From: CAYOWQ01 sp964407695
GTDB taxonomy: Bacteria > Planctomycetota > Phycisphaerae > Phycisphaerales > SM1A02
Assembly (NCBI GenBank): GCA_964407695.1
Contig: CAYOWQ010000014.1
Coordinates: 35,836 to 99,835 of the forward strand
Direction: 5' to 3'
Length of the DNA: 64,000 nucleotides
Shown: piece by piece, positions 29,282 through 38,817 of the stretch
How the letters are laid out: the number at the start of each line of letters is the position of its first letter
Numbering within the stretch: the stretch's first letter is position 1
Made by a program: the position numbers and the translations under genes
Notes under the pieces: generated by a model
Told to the model about the DNA's origin: nothing
The model's input: only the letters and a program-made list of their open reading frames with translations
Databases searched by the model: none

Positions 29282-30802
29282 ATGAAGATTGCCCTGGTGG
29301 TCCTGTCGCTCCTGTTCACCATGGCCCAGGGGCTTCCCGATCCGGCACCCGAAGTGCCTCGAGGCCACGGCCAGATGGGCTGGTCGCCGCCGGTTCCGGT
29401 GACGATGGCCGACGCCCAACGGCGTTACCTCCAGTTTCAAGCCGATCTTTCCGCCTCTGAACCGCTCTCTGTTTCGGAGCAGAAGGTCGTCAGTCGATCG
29501 GTCGATCTCGCAGCCAAGAGTGTGATTCAACGCAACTATTGGACTGCCATTCAACAGTTGAACCGAATCAGGCAGATGGTTCATCACGAGCCCACCATTT
29601 CGGCTTCGCGAATGGTGATGCAATCGATCAAGGCGACCAGCAGGCCCCTGGTCTGGCGTCTTGGGTCGGAGGATCCACCCAAAGTTCGGGTCAGCAGTAT
29701 CTACCCCGTTGCGGGCATCCCGCCCGAGAACGTGCATGTTCAGCTTGTTGTACGACGCCAATCCGGGGAAACGGTCTTTGAGTCCCTGATCTTGCCCGCC
29801 GATCCCTTGACCGGCATTGTTGATTGCCTCGTCACGCTCAACCTGGAACCGAATCCGGCGTCACCAACATGCTACGTGCTGGCATTTGCTGCCGAGGGAC
29901 ATGAGATTGAAGCGGGTGTTCTCTGTGCGTCAGATGAGCACCCCGCCGTGCTTTATTCCGAACTGGACCGTCGTCTTGAGGAGGTCCGGTCCGCCCGCCC
30001 GGAAATGTCATCCGCTTGTGAGCTCCTGAAGGGGCGATTGGGAATGCTCCGAGAGTCGTTCTTCGATGCGGTGTTTTCACCGGCGTTCGGTGATCCGCTG
30101 ACCATCGCCGGGCACCTTCAACACGAAATCCGGCAGATTGAGTCCGGCGTTGATCCCTACAGCCATGCCGTCGGTGATCAATGGTTCGCCATACGGGACG
30201 GCGCAGCGGCATACAACCTTCGCCTGCACATTCCGAAGGTTGCAAAGGCCGACGCCCAACTACCACTGGTACTCGTGCTACACGGCGACGCGAGCGACGA
30301 AAACACGCTGCTCGACAGTCCAAACATCTCACTCGCCGACCTTGCGGACCAGTTGGGTTTCATGGTCGCCGCGCCCTCCACGTCGTATATCAAGGACAAC
30401 CCCAGCGCACTGGCCCGACTGATTGAACTGATTCGATCGAAGCATGATCTGGATGAATCCCGAATCTACCTGGTTGGTCACGACACCGGCGGCGCTGTGG
30501 CGCTTCGAGAAGCGGTCCAATCGCCCGACGCCATCGCGGCCGTTGCCTCGTTGGCCGGAGCAACAACGTTTGAAAAGGGTGATGTCCTTCCGCCCGCAGT
30601 GCTTGTCGTGGCGACTGAAGACGGCCTTGTCTTTCCGTGGATTACACGGCAGGCGACTGAGTCTGCGACGGCCTCCGGACTCTCGCTCGAGGTTCGGCGG
30701 GTTGAGAATGCCGGTCACATGACCATGATTGACAAGTGCCTTCCAGGGGTGGTGGAGTGGCTGCTGACCCATCGGCTGAACCCAACACCACAGCAACAAT
30801 AG
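29282..30802 (+). CDS. Secreted alpha/beta-hydrolase-like protein
   Basis: A 506-aa protein with a signal peptide (MKIALVVLSLLFTMAQG). The N-terminal 300 residues are unassigned. The C-terminal 200 residues form an alpha/beta-hydrolase domain of the esterase/PHB-depolymerase type: LPLVLVLHGD oxyanion strand, the nucleophile elbow VGHDTGG with Asp401 where esterases have Ser, an acid candidate at Asp447 (VVATEDGLV) and catalytic His479 (NAGHMTM). Asp as elbow nucleophile occurs in haloalkane dehalogenases and epoxide hydrolases, so esterase chemistry should not be assumed. GTGAGG lies close upstream of the ATG. It follows speA by 62 bases. Confidence 0.78.
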   Translation: MKIALVVLSLLFTMAQGLPDPAPEVPRGHGQMGWSPPVPVTMADAQRRYLQFQADLSASEPLSVSEQKVVSRSVDLAAKSVIQRNYWTAIQQLNRIRQMVHHEPTISASRMVMQSIKATSRPLVWRLGSEDPPKVRVSSIYPVAGIPPENVHVQLVVRRQSGETVFESLILPADPLTGIVDCLVTLNLEPNPASPTCYVLAFAAEGHEIEAGVLCASDEHPAVLYSELDRRLEEVRSARPEMSSACELLKGRLGMLRESFFDAVFSPAFGDPLTIAGHLQHEIRQIESGVDPYSHAVGDQWFAIRDGAAAYNLRLHIPKVAKADAQLPLVLVLHGDASDENTLLDSPNISLADLADQLGFMVAAPSTSYIKDNPSALARLIELIRSKHDLDESRIYLVGHDTGGAVALREAVQSPDAIAAVASLAGATTFEKGDVLPPAVLVVATEDGLVFPWITRQATESATASGLSLEVRRVENAGHMTMIDKCLPGVVEWLLTHRLNPTPQQQ

Positions 30803-30898
30803 AAAAAACGATCCGGAATTGTGCTTGATCCGCCGGTCTAGCCGATCATTCGAAGGAAAGCGCATTGGCGCGAATCGCACCCCTGCCGCACGATTCGG

Positions 30899-32665
30899 AT
30901 GAGGCGACGGATTGAGTCTGTTACCAACCTGTTGCCCGCGCTGCGGCATGGCCCGATGTTTGCGCTCAGACAAACCATCCGCGAGGGCTATACCGGCGCG
31001 CATTTTCGCGCAGACGCTTTGGCAGGGCTTGTCGTTGGAATCGTGGCCGTGCCGCTCTCGATGGCACTCGCCATTGCGACCGGAGTTCCTCCGCAATACG
31101 GCCTCTATACCGCGATTGTGGCGGGATTCCTGATTGCGCTTCTTGGCGGCTCCAGAGTCCAGGTTTCGGGTCCGACCGCGGCGTTCGTCGTCATCCTCGC
31201 GCCGATTGTTTCTCAGCACGGATTGAGCGGCCTGCTGGTCGCCACCATGCTCGCCGGCCTGATTCTCCTCGGCATCGGGTTGGCCCGGCTTGGCCAGATG
31301 ATCACATTCGTTCCGTATCCCGTCACAACGGGCTTCACCGCTGGAATCGCCGTCGTGATCGCCACGCTCCAGATCCGAGATTTCTTGGGACTGAGAATCA
31401 CAGGTCCGATGCCCGACGATTTTCCGGGCAAGGTTCAGACGATTTTTAGCGCCCTGCCCACGTGGCAACTCGGCGATGCCGGCATTGGATCGCTGACAAT
31501 TGCCCTTTTGATACTCTGGCCGCGACTTACACGCCGCGTTCCATCGCCTTTGGTCGCCATTGGCGTCGCCACACTCACATCTCTGGCCCTGAGTGCGTGG
31601 GTTCCCGGCTTCGATGTGAGCACGATCGCCAGTCGTTTCTCCACCACGATCAATGGGGTCACCTATCACGGCATTCCTCAATTGCCGCCCATGCCGCTGT
31701 TGCCGTGGCTGGTCTCCACGCCGGGTCATCCCGCAACTCCATTGTCGCTCGACCTCGTACGATCGCTGCTTCCATCAGCATTCGCGATCGCCATGTTGGG
31801 TGCGATCGAAAGCCTCTTGTCGGCGGTCATCGCTGACGGCATGACCGGGATGAAACACGACTCGGATGGTGAGCTGATTGCCCAGGGGATCGGGAACATG
31901 GTCTGCCCGTTCTTCGGCGGCATCGCTGCGACCGGCGCCATCGCTCGCACCGCAACCAATGTGCGCGCCGGCGGCCGATCACCCGTCTCTGCGATGATCC
32001 ATGCCGGGTTTGTCCTGGCGTCTGTCCTGGTGCTTGCCCCGGTCCTGGGTTACCTGCCACTTGCCAGTCTCGCCGGCCTGTTGCTCGTTGTGGCATGGAA
32101 CATGAGCGAAGCCAAGCATGTAGTCAGGATGGTTCGCATCGCACCCCGCAGCGATGTCTTCGTCCTCGTGTTGTGCCTCGCCCTTACGGTCGTCTTTGAC
32201 ATGGTGATCTCCGTTGGCGTGGGTGTCCTCCTCGCGGCGATTCTGTTCATGCGTCGCATGGCCGAGGTGGCACAAGTGGACATGGTCAGCGAGCAGCATC
32301 CGGATCTGAAGACCCCACTGCCGCAGGGGGTCCTGCTGTACCAGATCGCCGGACCTCTCTTCTTTGGCGCGGCTCAGAAGGCCATGAGTGCAATCGACGC
32401 GGACCACGCCGGTCTGCGGACCGTTGTCCTCGATATGGAGTCGGTACACGCCATGGACGCGACAGGCCTGGTGAATCTCGAATCCACGATCAAGCGACTC
32501 AATCACTCCGGCATTCAAGTCATTCTCGCCAGGGTGCAACCGCAACCTCATCGGGTCCTTACCCGCGCGGGGCTTGACGAATTGAGCCCAAGGCTGAAGT
32601 TGGCCGCAGATCTGCCGGAGGCGATGAGCCTGGTCGAGCAACGAAATCCACAGCATGACACATGA
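30899..32665 (+). CDS. SulP-family anion permease with STAS domain
   Basis: A 588-aa membrane transporter for sulfate, bicarbonate or related anions. The N-terminal signature DALAGLVVGIVAVPLSMALAIA, the VQVSGPTAAFVVIL helix and many further hydrophobic helices to about residue 445 match SLC26/SulP proteins. The cytoplasmic C-terminus is a STAS domain (VLLYQIAGPLFFGAAQK, then VVLDMESVHAMDATGLVNLE). The substrate cannot be told from sequence alone. It overlaps corA by 11 bases, which implies co-translation. Confidence 0.92.
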   Translation: MRRRIESVTNLLPALRHGPMFALRQTIREGYTGAHFRADALAGLVVGIVAVPLSMALAIATGVPPQYGLYTAIVAGFLIALLGGSRVQVSGPTAAFVVILAPIVSQHGLSGLLVATMLAGLILLGIGLARLGQMITFVPYPVTTGFTAGIAVVIATLQIRDFLGLRITGPMPDDFPGKVQTIFSALPTWQLGDAGIGSLTIALLILWPRLTRRVPSPLVAIGVATLTSLALSAWVPGFDVSTIASRFSTTINGVTYHGIPQLPPMPLLPWLVSTPGHPATPLSLDLVRSLLPSAFAIAMLGAIESLLSAVIADGMTGMKHDSDGELIAQGIGNMVCPFFGGIAATGAIARTATNVRAGGRSPVSAMIHAGFVLASVLVLAPVLGYLPLASLAGLLLVVAWNMSEAKHVVRMVRIAPRSDVFVLVLCLALTVVFDMVISVGVGVLLAAILFMRRMAEVAQVDMVSEQHPDLKTPLPQGVLLYQIAGPLFFGAAQKAMSAIDADHAGLRTVVLDMESVHAMDATGLVNLESTIKRLNHSGIQVILARVQPQPHRVLTRAGLDELSPRLKLAADLPEAMSLVEQRNPQHDT

Positions 32666-33809
32666 CTACCGCAAACCACCAGCGAGCCCATCTGAACACC
32701 GGCGGACTCCCGTGCTTCACGTGGCGCCAGGCTCGATCGTGCCCCATACGCATGCAGCGCCGACGCACATTCGGCTGATGGGCTATGGGAAAGACGCCTG
32801 CGATGAGGCGGTCATTACTGATGTCGCAGAGATTCGAAGCTGGATTGATCGGTGGGAGGTCATCTGGATCGACGTCGACGGGCTGGCCGACACGGAAGCA
32901 ATCCGATCACTCGGAGAGGTCCTCGACCTCCATCCCCTCGCCCTCGAGGATGTGCTCGATATCGGCCAGCGGCCCAAGGTTGATGTCTATGACGATCAAC
33001 TTTACATCGTCATCCGCGAGTTGCTCTCCTCGGAGCCCCTGCATTCCGAACAGTTCAGCATGTTCGTCGGACCCAAGTACGTTCTGACATTTCAGGAAAC
33101 TCGGGGCGACGCCCTCGACCCCATTCGAAAACGTCTCCGCAGCGGCCGAGGCCGGCTGCGCGTCCGAGCGCCGATGTATCTGGCGTACTCGCTCATCGAT
33201 GCCGTGCTTGACGGCTACTTTCCGGTGCTGGAGGTGTATGGCCACCGCCTTGAGCAGCTGGAATTTCAGGTCCTGGATTGTCCCGACCCCAGTCTGGTCC
33301 GACGAATCCATCGATTCCGCCGCGATCTCATGGCTGTTCGCCGCGCGGTCTGGCCTCTGCGCGATGTTATTCACACGCTCGAGCAGGACGATGCCCTCGT
33401 TGATCTGGAAACCCGCGTGTACCTGCGAGATTGCTATGACCACGCCGTTCGAGTGATGGACCTCGTCGAGTTGCATCGCGAAGTAGCGTCATCTCTCATG
33501 GACTTGTACCTCTCGAGCATCAATAACCGCATGAACGAGATTATCAAGGTGCTCACCATCATCTCGACGATCTTCATGCCGTTGTCCTTCATTGCCGGTG
33601 TCTACGGCATGAATTTTGACACCCAGTCGTCGGGCTGGAACATGCCGGAGCTGCACTGGCCGCTCGGGTATCCGTTTGCGCTGCTCCTGATGGCCATCAC
33701 CGCCGTTTGCCTGGTGCTCTATTTCGTCTCGCGAAGATGGATTTCGATCGGGGGATTTAAGGGCCGACGCCGACGTCGCATCGACCGTGAATCCGTGCCG
33801 CCGGCCTGA
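32655..33809 (+). CDS. corA: CorA-type magnesium/cobalt transporter
   Basis: A divalent-cation channel of the 2-TM-GxN family, 384 aa. The large cytoplasmic N-terminal domain includes WIDVDGLAD, HPLALEDVLD and RPKVDVYDDQLYIVIRE. The C-terminal membrane part has VLTIISTIFMPLSFIAGVYGMNF, where GMN is the selectivity motif, and the second helix PFALLLMAITAVCLVLYF. The first 40 residues are a non-conserved extension. It lies in a tight run after the SulP gene and 36 bases before an AAA+ ATPase gene. Confidence 0.93.
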   Translation: MTHDYRKPPASPSEHRRTPVLHVAPGSIVPHTHAAPTHIRLMGYGKDACDEAVITDVAEIRSWIDRWEVIWIDVDGLADTEAIRSLGEVLDLHPLALEDVLDIGQRPKVDVYDDQLYIVIRELLSSEPLHSEQFSMFVGPKYVLTFQETRGDALDPIRKRLRSGRGRLRVRAPMYLAYSLIDAVLDGYFPVLEVYGHRLEQLEFQVLDCPDPSLVRRIHRFRRDLMAVRRAVWPLRDVIHTLEQDDALVDLETRVYLRDCYDHAVRVMDLVELHREVASSLMDLYLSSINNRMNEIIKVLTIISTIFMPLSFIAGVYGMNFDTQSSGWNMPELHWPLGYPFALLLMAITAVCLVLYFVSRRWISIGGFKGRRRRRIDRESVPPA

Positions 33810-33845
33810 CGAACAGTCCTGCGCTCGGCATACCATCAGGCTCCC

Positions 33846-35276
33846 ATGAGTATTGGTCAAACTGAAAGACCCGGAGCGGCCGCTTCAACGCTTGGAGCCC
33901 TTCGCGATCTGGGCTGGCATTCGCGGCCTGTGAAGGACGAACTTCGAAGCAATCTCGTCCGCGCCCTCGAGCGCGGCGACCCGCTGTTTCCGGGCATCAT
34001 CGGCTACGACGACACGGTCATACCCGCGATCGTCAATGCGATTCTGGCGGGACATGATCTCCTGTTTCTCGGTGAGAAAGGCCAGGGCAAGAGCCGCATC
34101 ATGCGCCTGCTGACCCGGTTTCTCGATGCCAGAATCCCCTATCTCGACATCCCCTCCTGCCCCGTGCATGAAGACCCGTTTGCCCCCATTACGCGCGAAG
34201 GTCGCGAGGCCGTTCGTCGCCTCGGGAACGATGCCCCAATCGCCTGGTGGCCCCGCGAGTTTCGTTATGCCGAGCGATTAGCTCCGGGAACCAAATTTGC
34301 CGACATCATCGGAGAAATAGATCCCGCCAAGCTGGCCGCCGGGGTGAGCCTCTCCGCGGAGGAGGCGTTGCATTTTGGCTTGATACCCCGGATGCACCGG
34401 GGCATCTTCGCCATGAACGAATTGCCCGACCTTGACGACCAGGTGCAGGTCGGCCTATTCAACATTCTCGAGGAGCGTGATGTACAGATTCGGGGCTACC
34501 CCGTCCGATTCGACCTCGACGTGCTCGTGCTGTTTTCAGCCAACCCCAGCACCTATAACCGCTCCGGAAAGGTGATCCCGCAGCTCAAGGACCGCATCGG
34601 CGCCACGATCCAGACCCATTATCCGCGAGAGCGTGATCAGGGCATCACCATCATGCGAGAGGAGGCAGGTATCTCTCTTGACGGTGAGTATCCGGTCACC
34701 GTTCCACCCTTTATGGAGGAGGTCATCGAGCAGATCTCTATCGCCGCCCGCGCCAGCCGCTACGTCGATCATGCCTCCGGCGTTTCCGCCCGATTCTCCA
34801 TCGCCAACTATTGCACCATGGTCGCATCCGCCCGCCGCCGTGCCATTCGATTGAACGAGCGGCCGGCGGTGCCTCGAATCAGCGATCTCGGTCACCTCTA
34901 CAGCTCCTGCATCGGCAAGCTTGAGCTCGACATGATGGGCAGCCATCAGATGTCCGAACGACAGGTCATCGATTCCATCATCGCCGATGCCATCAAGACG
35001 GTCTTTGAAGAGTATGTCACCGAGCATGGGCTCGCCGAGATTGCAGAGATCTTCGCCAAGGGCGTCAAGATCGAAGTCGGCGACATGCTCCCTTCCTCCG
35101 CCTACTCCCAGCGACTCAAACGCGTACCGCCGGCATGGGACAAGGCATTCGAGGTCAACGCGGCCGAGAGTGACGCCGTGCGTGTTTCCTGCGTTGAGTT
35201 TGTGCTCGCCGGACTGTATGCCACGGATCGAATCAGCCGTTCCCAGCGCCACGGACGCATTGAGTATGAGACCTGA
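33846..35276 (+). CDS. MoxR/magnesium-chelatase-type AAA+ ATPase
   Basis: A 476-aa AAA+ protein related to chelatase subunit I and MoxR proteins. Walker A is GEKGQGKS (76-83). The Walker B position reads GIFAMNELPDL, with Asn191-Glu192 where Asp-Glu is usual; the catalytic Glu is kept. Sensor 1 and the Arg finger region lie in LFSANPSTYNRSGKVIPQLKDRIG. A helical C-terminal domain follows. It overlaps the VWA gene by 11 bases, the classical pairing of an AAA+ motor with a MIDAS-containing partner that acts in metal insertion or complex remodelling. The substrate is unknown; RavA-ViaA and mycobacterial chelatase-like pairs are the nearest analogies I can name. Confidence 0.85.
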   Translation: MSIGQTERPGAAASTLGALRDLGWHSRPVKDELRSNLVRALERGDPLFPGIIGYDDTVIPAIVNAILAGHDLLFLGEKGQGKSRIMRLLTRFLDARIPYLDIPSCPVHEDPFAPITREGREAVRRLGNDAPIAWWPREFRYAERLAPGTKFADIIGEIDPAKLAAGVSLSAEEALHFGLIPRMHRGIFAMNELPDLDDQVQVGLFNILEERDVQIRGYPVRFDLDVLVLFSANPSTYNRSGKVIPQLKDRIGATIQTHYPRERDQGITIMREEAGISLDGEYPVTVPPFMEEVIEQISIAARASRYVDHASGVSARFSIANYCTMVASARRRAIRLNERPAVPRISDLGHLYSSCIGKLELDMMGSHQMSERQVIDSIIADAIKTVFEEYVTEHGLAEIAEIFAKGVKIEVGDMLPSSAYSQRLKRVPPAWDKAFEVNAAESDAVRVSCVEFVLAGLYATDRISRSQRHGRIEYET

Positions 35277-36981
35277 CGACCCGGGCTCAGACCTCGGCGG
35301 CGTGATCCACAGCTATCAGGGCTACAACCCAGCTGAGTTCCCCTCGCCGAGCCGCCCGCCGCCCGACATGGTGAGCGGCGCCATGAACCAGATGCTGATG
35401 TACGGATCGATGCGACGGCTCACACCCGAAGAGCTGGCACAGGCTGTTCATCTGGACCCGTCACAGATCAAGGGGCTGGGTCCCAGCCTTGATGCACTGA
35501 TGGCCATGCTTGAAGAACGGAAGCACCGCATTCTCGCCCGCTTCGAATCGGAGAGCGTGTCCCGGGAGGCGAATCGGGTCTATCGCGATGCGGCACAGTC
35601 CGCGGTACCGCCCGAACGATTTCGAAGGGCATTTGACCGTCACACGCGCCAGGAACAACTCTATGAACTGGAGCAGCTCTGGCTTCAACAGGGTGACGAC
35701 CAATCGCCATTCGCCGTTTCCCTCATGCGAACGATCGCAGTGCTCGGCGACAAATATCAGGTCGACCAGCTTGTGGCCAAATACACGTTCTCAGGCCGAG
35801 AATCGATGACCGTGCCGCAGGCACTTGAAATCAAGGCTGAACTGGAGGAGATCGATCGACTGCTCGAGCAACTCCGCGAAGCGCGAAAAACCGCCCGCAT
35901 CGCCTTGATCGACTTGGAATCCCTGGCACCATTTTCCGAACCCGGACAGATGGATGAGTTGAAGGCGCTGCGGCAGCAGGTTGAGGACTACATTCGCCAC
36001 GAGGCCGAGCGGCAGGGGCTCGAGTTCACTCCGGAAGGGTATCGCCTGACTCCCAAGGCGCTTCGGCTCTTCCAGTCGCGCCTCTTGGAGATCATCTTTA
36101 CTGATTTACAGGAATCCCGATCCGGCCGGCATACCGGCCCGGTCCAAGGTGAAGGAGCTGTCGAGCGAACCCGAACGAAGGCGTACGAATTCGGCGATTC
36201 GCTCGCCAATATGGATGTCACCCAAAGCCTGGTCAATACGATGATCCGCTCCAGCACCCGCCCAGCGGGCCCGCTGCGAATGAATCCGGACGACATCGAA
36301 ATTCACCTGACGAGGAACACGCCACGGTGTGCCACCGCCGTGATCATGGACATGTCCGGCTCCATGCGGTACGACGGCCTCTACGTCAACGTCAAAAGAA
36401 TGGCTCTTGCACTCGACGGCCTTGTTCGCCGCGAGTACCCCGGCGATTGGCTTCAGTTCATCGAGATGTACACCTTCGCCAAGGCTCGGCACATCTCCGA
36501 GGTTCCCTTACTGATGCCAAAACCGGTCACGATGTTCGATCCGGTCATCCGCCTGCGGGCAGACATGAGCGACCCGCACATCAGCGAAATGGATGTACCT
36601 CCTCATTTCACCAACATTCAACGTTCACTGCAGCTGGCGCGACAGCTCCTTTCCGTGCAGAACACGCCGAATCGCCAGATTGTTCTCATGACCGATGGCC
36701 TTCCCACCGCGCACTTCGAGGCTGAGCAGTTGCTGCTCCTCTACCCGCCCCACCCGCGCACCGAGGAAGCCACCATGCGTGAAGCTCGTCTCTGTCGTCG
36801 CGAAGGAATCGTGCTCAACGTAATCCTGCTTCCCAACTGGAGCCAATCACACGAGGATGTTCAGTTTGCACAACGCATGGTAGAGGAGACCGGAGGCCGG
36901 GTGATGTTCTCTGGTGGCCAGGACCTTGATCGTTTTGTCGTCTGGGACTATCTCTCCCGTCGCCGCTCGATCATCTCCTGA
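35266..36981 (+). CDS. VWA-domain partner of the AAA+ ATPase
   Basis: A 571-aa protein. Residues 1-350 are helical and charged, with no recognised domain. The C-terminal von Willebrand factor A domain has a complete MIDAS: DMSGS at 362-366, a Thr-containing loop near the TYTF-like segment (MYTFAKARH) and MTDGLPTAH. The ATG lies inside the end of the ATPase gene (11-base overlap), so the two products should be made in proportion. No membrane helix or signal peptide is visible, so the complex is probably cytoplasmic, perhaps at the membrane near the co-encoded transporters. Confidence 0.85.
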   Translation: MRPDDPGSDLGGVIHSYQGYNPAEFPSPSRPPPDMVSGAMNQMLMYGSMRRLTPEELAQAVHLDPSQIKGLGPSLDALMAMLEERKHRILARFESESVSREANRVYRDAAQSAVPPERFRRAFDRHTRQEQLYELEQLWLQQGDDQSPFAVSLMRTIAVLGDKYQVDQLVAKYTFSGRESMTVPQALEIKAELEEIDRLLEQLREARKTARIALIDLESLAPFSEPGQMDELKALRQQVEDYIRHEAERQGLEFTPEGYRLTPKALRLFQSRLLEIIFTDLQESRSGRHTGPVQGEGAVERTRTKAYEFGDSLANMDVTQSLVNTMIRSSTRPAGPLRMNPDDIEIHLTRNTPRCATAVIMDMSGSMRYDGLYVNVKRMALALDGLVRREYPGDWLQFIEMYTFAKARHISEVPLLMPKPVTMFDPVIRLRADMSDPHISEMDVPPHFTNIQRSLQLARQLLSVQNTPNRQIVLMTDGLPTAHFEAEQLLLLYPPHPRTEEATMREARLCRREGIVLNVILLPNWSQSHEDVQFAQRMVEETGGRVMFSGGQDLDRFVVWDYLSRRRSIIS

Positions 36982-36986
36982 AGCCC

Positions 36987-38678
36987 TCAGTCTTGCCCTG
37001 CAAAATAGGCTCGGGCCACGTATTCCTGCACCATGCGATGAGTGTTGAAGACTGAGCCGTTGATCGCCACGGCGTTTCGCATGATGCAGCCATAATCCTC
37101 GCGCCGGTGGTACCAGATCGGCAGGATGTCTCTCTCCAACCGATCGAGCAGCGACTGACCATCGTCATGTCGATCGATCTTGTCCGGCCCTGCCCCGATG
37201 CTCCAGCCGGTCACTCCGTCGATACATCCCTCTATCCACCATCCATCGCGAATCGAGAGGGAAGGAATCCCGTTGATGGCCGCCTTCATGCCGCTGGTGC
37301 CTGAAGCCTCCATGGGCGGCATTGGGGAATTCAGCCAGAGGTCAACGCCCGCAGTCATCAGCCTTCCGAGTCGCATGTCATAGTTGGGAAGATAAACCAG
37401 ACGCACCTCGGGAAGCAGGTCTTTCGCGGCCGCAACAACTCTGTGGATGATCTCCTTTCCGGAAAAATCGCGAGGATGGGCCTTGCCTGCGTAAACGATT
37501 TGAATGGAGCCGTAGCGCGCAGCGATGGCTTTCAACCGTTTCGGATCAGCCAGCAGCAGGTCCGCACGCTTGTACAGTGTGGCCCTCCGAGCGAATCCAA
37601 TCGTGAATCGATGCTGATACAGCGGCGCGCCGACCAAGGGCTCCACAGCGGAAATGAATGCCCTCTTCGCGCTGTCATGGGCGTTCAGGATGTCAGAAAC
37701 AGGGCACTCCGCGATCTGACGAATCGCTTCAGCCAGCTCACGCCAGCCCGAACAGTATCGGTCGAAAAGGGCTTGAATCGCCGGACTCGACCAGATTCCG
37801 GCATGGACGCCGTTTGTAATCGATTCAATACGCGAATCTCCGAAGAGTTCCCGCGACACCTGACCATGCTTCAAGCTCACCCCATTGACATAGCGGCTCA
37901 AATGCATGGCCAACTGGCTCATGTTCAGTGATGAACTCGACTCCCCTACCGCACTGAATACCAATCCGGCCAGATCGCCGAGATAGTCCTCCGACATCTT
38001 GCGACCGAAAACGTCGTGCCCCGACGCAATCGGTGTGTGAGTGGTAAACACACACCGCCGCCTGACGGCCTCAATCGCCCTGTCCAACGGCATTGGGGGG
38101 CGTTCTGTTTCCTGGCACTCGCGCATCAACTCCACCGCGAGCAACGCCGAGTGGCCTTCGTTCATGTGAAACGTTTGGATGTGATTCAGCCCGAGCGCCC
38201 GAAGCACTCGCACGCCGCCGATGCCAAGCACGATCTCCTGCGACAGGCGATAGCCCTCATCCCCACCATAAAGAGCGTCGGTCAACCGCCGCTCGGGCTC
38301 ATCATTCTCCTCCACGTCGGTATCAAGCAGAATCACCGGAACCGGACGCCCGAGCGATCCTTCTACTCGATAGTGCCACGCCCGGACCGCCACCCGTCGG
38401 CCCCGAATCATGACGTGGGTGCAAATGCCAAGGTCCTCCAGCCGGTCCGCAGGATTCCAATCCGAGGAAGATTCAATCTGATGCCCCTCGGCATCCAAGG
38501 CCTGGTGAAGATAGCCTCGGCGATGGACAAGGCTGACCCCCACCATGGGAACGCCAAGGTCGGCCGCGGACCGGAGCATGTCTCCCGCCAGCATTCCCAA
38601 TCCACCGGCGTAGGTCGGCATTCGTTCGTCGAGTCCAAATTCCATCGAGAAATAGGCGATCTTGGCGTCGATGCGCAT
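36987..38678 (-). CDS. glgP: Alpha-glucan (glycogen) phosphorylase, short GlgP form
   Basis: A PLP-dependent phosphorylase releasing glucose-1-phosphate from alpha-1,4-glucans, 564 aa. The start IAYFSMEFGLDERMPTYAGGLGMLAGD is the hallmark of the short bacterial/archaeal GlgP class. Other motifs are FHMNEGHSALLA, FTTHTPIASGHD, and the PLP-site region SPMPPMEASGTSGMKAAING. ATG 38678 has AGGA seven bases upstream and opens at the conserved core; in-frame codons extend to 38933 but would run into the glutamine synthetase gene on the other strand. It diverges from glnN and converges with the VWA gene with only five bases between stops. Confidence 0.94.
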   Translation of the reverse strand: MRIDAKIAYFSMEFGLDERMPTYAGGLGMLAGDMLRSAADLGVPMVGVSLVHRRGYLHQALDAEGHQIESSSDWNPADRLEDLGICTHVMIRGRRVAVRAWHYRVEGSLGRPVPVILLDTDVEENDEPERRLTDALYGGDEGYRLSQEIVLGIGGVRVLRALGLNHIQTFHMNEGHSALLAVELMRECQETERPPMPLDRAIEAVRRRCVFTTHTPIASGHDVFGRKMSEDYLGDLAGLVFSAVGESSSSLNMSQLAMHLSRYVNGVSLKHGQVSRELFGDSRIESITNGVHAGIWSSPAIQALFDRYCSGWRELAEAIRQIAECPVSDILNAHDSAKRAFISAVEPLVGAPLYQHRFTIGFARRATLYKRADLLLADPKRLKAIAARYGSIQIVYAGKAHPRDFSGKEIIHRVVAAAKDLLPEVRLVYLPNYDMRLGRLMTAGVDLWLNSPMPPMEASGTSGMKAAINGIPSLSIRDGWWIEGCIDGVTGWSIGAGPDKIDRHDDGQSLLDRLERDILPIWYHRREDYGCIMRNAVAINGSVFNTHRMVQEYVARAYFAGQD

Positions 38679-38817
38679 GGGTCGGTCCTGCGGTCGAGCA
38701 GGGTAGCCGATCCGTTCACGATCGTCGGCTTGCAGCCGCGCCCAAGTTGGCGAGAATCCGCACTTCGGCGGGAGACGTCCTCGCCGCCGCCCTCGCGCAC
38801 TCCTGCCGGCCACCCCG

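Noticed and set aside
30329..31729. 466-codon open frame on the minus strand across the hydrolase and SulP genes
   Set aside because: It crosses two well-supported plus-strand genes and is low-complexity Arg/Gly/Asn-rich sequence.
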